A DNA stretch of 64,000 nucleotides, taken from assembly GCA_020205615.1 (NCBI GenBank), contig CM035153.1, forward strand, positions 95,384,792 to 95,448,791. The letters are read 5' to 3'. The notes under the pieces were generated by a model that saw only the letters and a list, made by a program, of their open reading frames with translations, ran no database searches and was not told the DNA's origin. The position numbers were made by a program, and so were the translations under genes. Of the stretch, positions 58,732 through 64,000 are shown one piece after another (position 1 is the stretch's first letter; the number at the start of each line of letters is the position of its first letter). Origin of the DNA: Panax quinquefolius. Lineage: Eukaryota; Streptophyta; Magnoliopsida; Apiales; Araliaceae.

Positions 58732-60119
58732 GGAAAATATTAGAACGCTAAAGCAGACTTGACCTGCAACTTGATGGCTTTACCCGCTACTATTTCCACC
58801 TACCACTTTTGAAATAAAATTTTAGCACATTTTTCACCAACCAAAGGTGGGGCCCACATATTCTAGAATTTTCCACCAAAAATCATTTATAAAAATAATT
58901 TCTGAATTAGTCACCTCTTAAAATTCATAACAAATCATACGTTAATTTTTAACGGTTCAAAATTTGTGGACATGTACTCAACTTATATATGTATAACATA
59001 TCCAAAAATAACAACGATCCAACGGTCGGATTAAAAATTATAACTCACGCAATAAATCTCATGAACACTGATTTTTCGAATTATGAGTCCTTCGGACCAG
59101 TTTTATTCAAACAGTCACAACGAAAAATCCACAATGATTTTTTGGGTGATTCCAATTTCTACGGTTAGCTTACTTCCATGGCTTTCTTTTTATATATGGC
59201 TCATCTCCTAACTCATTATACAGAAAGAGTTATAGATTTTACACAATCAAGTAATAAACTAATTTTCTAAAATTTCCAAATTTCATTCTTCATTTCGACA
59301 AAATACTAATAAAACACCTCAACATTAATTTCTTCATTTATATCCATATAAAAAATATATATTTTCTTATCATATAAATCAATAATTAATTATTCACAAA
59401 TAATATTACAGAATCATAATAATGACAACCAGGCCGTTCCCAGGAAAGAGGGGGCTTTCCGATAAGGATTTCTCCTTACTGGCGTGCAATTAGGTGACCA
59501 AACCTCTCATTGACAGAACTTTCTAGACATTGTCAATAATGCTATCTATTAATATTATTCAAATAATATGAATTATTGATTTGATAATGGGAAATATTGT
59601 GCAATAACAATTATTGAAACAACAATAATATAAAATATCAACGCAACAATTATTGAATCGATAAAATAAAATATTGAACAATAATTACTACAATAATTAT
59701 TGAGTAGTGCCTTCATACGTAAGAATAAATAATTCCAAAAATACTGTGCAATACCGTGTGCTATTTTGCAACCACGCGTATTACTGTATTTTAACCACTA
59801 GGTATTCCAACAAAGGTTTGTTCTGCAGAATAACTACGCCGTTATTTATAAAAACTCAAACTTGTCATTTTCTTCATCCGACAGTTATTCTGTTATGGGG
59901 CCCACAAATGGCTGCGCCATCATACTAATATTCCCCGACAGCAAGAATATTCCACTACTAAACGAATATTCCCTGACAGAAATGAGAAATATAACCACTT
60001 GCGTATTTTGAAAAATTTCATATATTACCCTTAACTTTAACTTTTTTATCAATTTAACCATTTACTAAATAAGAAAATTGAATACTTTTATTTCATAAAA
60101 TTTGGGGTCTTACAATAGT

Positions 60120-60336
60120 AGTCCTCACTATTCGATGAAATATTGTGATAATAATTGTAATGAGGACTCCATTTGAGTTTGGATATTGTCTAGAAGATAA
60201 TATTCGTGTCAAAACTTTCAACTATGTTTTGTCGTATTTTACACGACAGTTGTATAATTAAGTTTGTATTTGAATTCTGTACCATGTATTTGGCGACTCA
60301 AGATGGGTGATATATACCTATTTTGGGGGCGTCACA
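60120..60336 (+). mobile_element. LTR E, right segment
   Basis: AGTCCTCACTATT... to TTTTGGGGGCGTCACA. Completes LTR E (left segment 11962-14567). In the homologous LTR B the two parts are continuous across 7975-8025. Confidence 0.88.
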
Positions 60337-60375
60337 ATATAATTCAGTTGCTGATGTGACACTACTAGAAAATCA

Positions 60376-60775
60376 ATCTATAGCGATGGTCGCTGACCAT
60401 CGCTATAGTTTAAAAGATCTTCGCTATATTCTATAGCGATGGTCGGCTACCGTCGCCATATAAGCCGTCGCTATAACCTATAGCGAAGGTCTTTTATCCA
60501 ATAGTGACGGTCAGACCATCGCCAACAAACATCCCAAAAACGCGCATGAAGCTTTATGCCGACGGTTAAGGAATAAATATAGCGACGGTCGTGACCGTCG
60601 CTATAGAAGTTTTGGCGCGAATTGTTGAGGCCTACCGCGATGGGCCTGACTGACGCTATAAGAAATATTGGCGCGACTGATTGAGGTTTATTGCGACGGT
60701 CTTAACCGTCACTATAGAAGTTTATGGCGCCAATAATTGTTATCTATAGCGACGGTCCTGACCGTCGCTATATCT
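60376..60775. repeat. CACTA subterminal repeats, paired as palindromes
   Basis: TATAGCGA(C/T)GGTC and its complement occur at least eight times, mostly as back-to-back pairs around 60379-60406, 60433-60470, 60577-60605 and 60744-60772. In CACTA elements such subterminal repeats bind the transposase accessory protein. Confidence 0.85.
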
Positions 60776-61211
60776 TTCCCAAATGTTTAAAAGAATATGA
60801 TATTATTATACAATATTTCTTATTTATTTTACCAGTTAAGAAGCATAATTACATTCAACCATCTAATCTGAATATAACATTTACAAATAAAAGAACAACA
60901 CAAATTTCCAACCAAAATTACAAATTAATGTATAATATCATCTAAATATACATAACCATCCAAAATATCATTATTTATGTATCAAAAACGAAGACATAAC
61001 CGATAGTACATTTAACATATTTTTAGTAGCACATCTAACAAATTTTCATCCAAAATAGTGTTACATCTAACAAATTTTCAGCAGCACATGTAACATATCT
61101 CTAGCAGCACGAGACATGTCACAGGTCCTCTATAGGATTATTTGATCCACTAATATCACAATTATCTCCTTTTGTGGATCGATCCTACAAATTAATTATC
61201 AAGTGAACTTG

Positions 61212-61631
61212 TTAATCCATACAAATAGAGTGATAGAACAAAAATTTTAAGTATAAGTGGAGTGAGACAGCAACACCTGATTGTTGGAATGAGCATTTGG
61301 AACTGATGATTTTTTTCATAAATTCTGTCATGATTGATAATAGTCCATCCACTTTCCTTGCAGTATCATCTCTATTTTCCCGCACCTTTTTCAACTCAGC
61401 TTTCAATTCTTGATTCTCACGTTGTACCTCATTATTTGTGTCGCGAGGCCCCCAAGTGTTTGTAGCTGTGGCACCAACTCCACCTTGTCGAAGTCTACCA
61501 TGTCGCTTCGGTCCAAGCACTTGTGCAAGTATATCATTTCGTCTTGTATTGGTACTTTTACCAGTCGATTCCTGAGTCTTCTTTAACTCAATAATTTTTT
61601 CATGTGAAAATATACAAGGCAAAATATACAT
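61212..61631 (-). pseudogene. CACTA transposase C-terminal fragment (Ptta/En/Spm type)
   Basis: 139 codons. NDILAQVLGPKRHGRLRQGG near residues 32-51 matches the conserved C-terminal block of plant Ptta/En/Spm transposases. It is followed by a charged coiled-coil-like stretch (NEVQRENQELKAELKKVREN). The N-terminal catalytic parts are not visible. The last ~30 residues look like read-through of an exon end. Probably a terminal exon or decayed remnant. Confidence 0.7.
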
Positions 61632-62888
61632 AACTTAAATATACAAGGCAGTTCAACATAACTTAAAGAAGAGTAGCAATCTCAGTAGAGTTCATACTTT
61701 CTGCAGAACACACTTGACATGTGTATTCTAAATGAACTGGTAGAGAAGCATCAGTTATAAGAGATTTTATTACATATATCTGAAACCATTAAGATATTTT
61801 ATTGATAGATCAATTTTTGTCTACAACACACTTTTGTCTATAATATCTTCAAATGGTTATAAGAGATTTTATTACATATATCTGAAACCATTAATCTATT
61901 TCAGTTGTCTTAATGATCCACCTTACTAGTCAAATAGTAAGTCTCTTCCTTTCTTTGAAGTTATCGTGTTTATAGCTTTACATCAACTTTTTAAAATCAT
62001 GTAGCAAATATCATATAGAATAAAGCTGCCTAATAATCAAATTTACATAGACAGATCTGTAATTGGAAAAGACTATTTTCATTGACAAAGCTGTCCAATC
62101 TTTTGTTTTACTACTCCATAGTTTAAATAGAGAAAAGAGAAAGTATAAAAGGCATTAGACCTCCCCCCCTGCAATGAGATTAAGACAATACTCTGTTCAA
62201 AATAAAGGTTAATAAAAAACCAAATGCCTAGCCATACCATCCGCCTAGCCAAACTGTTGCACCCCTCAACTGAACATATCCGCTTTGTATATTTTCACTT
62301 CCAAACCATGCATCCGATCAAAATTAATTTTTTTCATATGTTGTAACTAGTATGACAAACTATTTTTAGAAAATACTAGACAACTAAAACAACAACCATA
62401 TACAAGATTTATATGGCCTTAAAACCGGCCAATTGGACAGATTTCCAACTAATCCCAAAATCAACATTTGATCCAAAACAAATCCTAAATTCAATTTTAT
62501 TTACCTAATCTTATTTAAACCACTTCAATATACATATATAAAGCTTTCCTTGATAATAGCCTAGCCCAGTTCTCTCTTTTTAAACCAAACAGTTCTATGA
62601 GACATAAAATCAAACATGAAAATCGTTGGATTTCGGTCCGCAACTCAAATTACAAATTCATCTCTTATCTTCTTTCCTTATTTTCAATCGAAGCTCAAGA
62701 GAATATACACACATGGAACAACAACAATAGGACAATATAGAATATAGAGTTAAAAGACCCCATTGTTTGAGGATTGATAAATACGTACCACATTCGAGGA
62801 TGCTCCCAGTAAAATTGAGTTATCACTTCGAGTGTGGGACTGTATATACATATCCGCTCGATCAATCTCATTTTTATTTATTTGGTAC

Positions 62889-64000
62889 TGTAACGCCCCG
62901 AAAATTTGGATTTTCCAGAATTTAAGTTTAAAGAATTAGTTATTAATAAAATGAATTTTTATTAATAATATTATGTGTTATGTGTTTATTAATCGTTCTA
63001 GAACCTAGGATGATTATAAGTCGGGAGGATTCTGGCTACGAGCTAGACTAAGCGATTAAGAATTTTAAAGACGAAAATGAAAATTTTATGGGAACAAAAA
63101 TATTTCTGGGAAAAAAGACGAAATAGGCACTATTCACTCGACGAAACCTAAGGTTTAGGGTTTGAATAACCTAAGTCGTTCTGAGAGTTCGGTATGTCGA
63201 AATGACATTCCGTCGAAAGATTTGCCGATAATATGTTGTGAAAAGTTAAGTAAGTCGATAAAAGTTTTCTCGAAAAACGCAAGAAATCTGGACGAAATAA
63301 AACGATTTAAAAGTCTTTGTTATGTACTTTTCACTCATTTAGCTACGTTAGGGTAAAACGTGAAGGAAAACGCTTAACGCCAAAAGTGTTTTTTAGTTTT
63401 TCGAAAATCCAAAGAATATGTAAAAGTTAATCGGTAAAGGAAAGACGAAATATCCAAAAATATTTAGATTCTGAGAATCGCAGTTTTTAAAATTGTCGGA
63501 AGAAAACCCAAAAGACGGAACCACGTAACTTAAAGGCTAAGTAGACTTAAGGGCTAAGTTAACTTAACACCTAAGTCATGAATAGTAAGCAGGTGTGAAT
63601 AGTAAGGAGGTTAGGGGTGAAATGACTATTTTGCCCTAGCTTTGGAAAATCTATAAATAAGAAGCTAGATTTCATTTAAATGAGATTTTGAAAAATCCTA
63701 CACTAGAGAGAGAGAGAGAATTCGGATGGAGAGGGAGAAGGAAGAGCATGGGCATGAATGTTCGGATCAAAAATGTTCGTGAAATGGAAAAGCTGGCAAA
63801 TCACCGGTTTTGTCTAGTGGAAGAAAAATAAAGAGGAAAGGTATTAAAACCTAACTTCTATGTTAGATTTTCTTTAAGTTTTATATGTTCAAAATATAGC
63901 TTAATAAGAATAAGAAGTAGATGAGGTTATGAATGATTTCATATGGGTGAAATCATGAGAAATAATGAAAATAAGAATTTGAAGTTTAGTTTATAAATTT
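62889..64000 (+). mobile_element. LTR K, 5' part (runs off the window)
   Basis: Starts TGTAACGCCCCGAAAATTTGG, like solo LTR F. TATA box TATAAATA at 63652-63659, preceded by GAATAGTAAGGAGGTTAG and followed by (GA)n at 63706-63719 and GAAAGGTATTAAAACCTAA (63837), a block shared with LTR H (1939). The right end is outside the window. A 64-codon ORF at 63162-63356 has no recognisable domain. Confidence 0.75.
63652..63659 (+). promoter_or_regulatory. TATA box of LTR K
   Basis: TATAAATA 763 bp from the LTR start, in the same context as F and H. Confidence 0.5.

Larger units (their letters stand above)
56453..60114 (-). mobile_element. 5' LTR of D
   Basis: 3662 bp, uninterrupted. Contains the LTR-embedded ORF (56648-57016), a 39-bp array (57645-57860), a GAATAGTA array (58215-58430), a TATA box (58724-58731), GGGGCCCA (59897-59904) and GAATATTC at 59945 and 59964. 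It is the intact reference copy for the thrice-interrupted 3' LTR. Confidence 0.9.
60360..62888 (-). mobile_element. CACTA (En/Spm-type) transposon end
   Basis: Begins CACTACTAGAAAATC at 60360, the typical plant CACTA terminus, preceded by a possible 3-bp target TGA. The next 420 bp hold many TATAGCGACGGTC motifs in both orientations. A transposase-like C-terminal ORF follows at 61212-61631. The opposite terminus was not found; it may lie beyond LTR K. 61632-62888 is AT-rich without recognisable genes. Confidence 0.85.

Overview
This window looks like AT-rich nuclear DNA from a plant, probably a eudicot. It is filled with mobile DNA and shows no recognisable host gene, tRNA or rRNA. The evidence is long TG...CA LTRs with initiator-Met tRNA primer-binding sites, a chromovirus-type Ty3/gypsy polyprotein, a Ty1/copia remnant, an endogenous caulimovirid (pararetrovirus) copy and a CACTA transposon end. 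The species cannot be named from the sequence.

Layout: 1-5344 is gypsy-type LTR sequence with an AACCCTAAT-rich tract and a ~165-bp AT-rich tandem array. 5345-10341 is a truncated minus-strand gypsy element 'B' with gag, protease and RNase H remnants and its 5' LTR. 10342-11961 is old gypsy-like non-coding DNA. From 11962 to 60336 a series of insertions sits one inside another. The outermost is a solo LTR 'E' (11962-14567 + 60120-60336). It is split by 'D' (14568-60114, TSD ATAGT), a non-autonomous gypsy element with ~3.6-kb LTRs around a 320-bp interior. D's 3' LTR is split twice: by solo LTR 'F' (14727-17999, TSD GACTC) and by copia element 'G' (21109-55790, TSD CAACC). G's leader holds a ~7.2-kb pararetrovirus copy (27731-34932) flanked by a 168-bp direct repeat. 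G's 5' LTR is split by gypsy element 'C' (36575-54944), and C's 3' LTR is split by 'A' (37634-47793), the only element that keeps all gypsy pol domains. 60360-62888 is the end of a CACTA transposon with a transposase C-terminal remnant. 62889-64000 is the start of another LTR, 'K'.

No gene set here works as a pathway. Every pol region is broken by stops, frameshifts or deletions: B, C and G have lost the reverse-transcriptase core and D has lost almost all coding sequence. Such elements could only have moved using enzymes from relatives. The most interesting signals are the genome-length pararetrovirus copy with its long flanking duplication, the D element with an in-frame gag-start/pol-end mini-ORF, GAATATTC heat-shock-element-like clusters near the 5' end of many LTRs, a ~120-codon ORF carried inside D's LTRs, and the palindrome-rich LTR and leader of G. 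Differences between paired LTRs in 36.6-54.9 kb are clumped and may partly be sequencing error. All positions were read by eye and may be off by a few bases.
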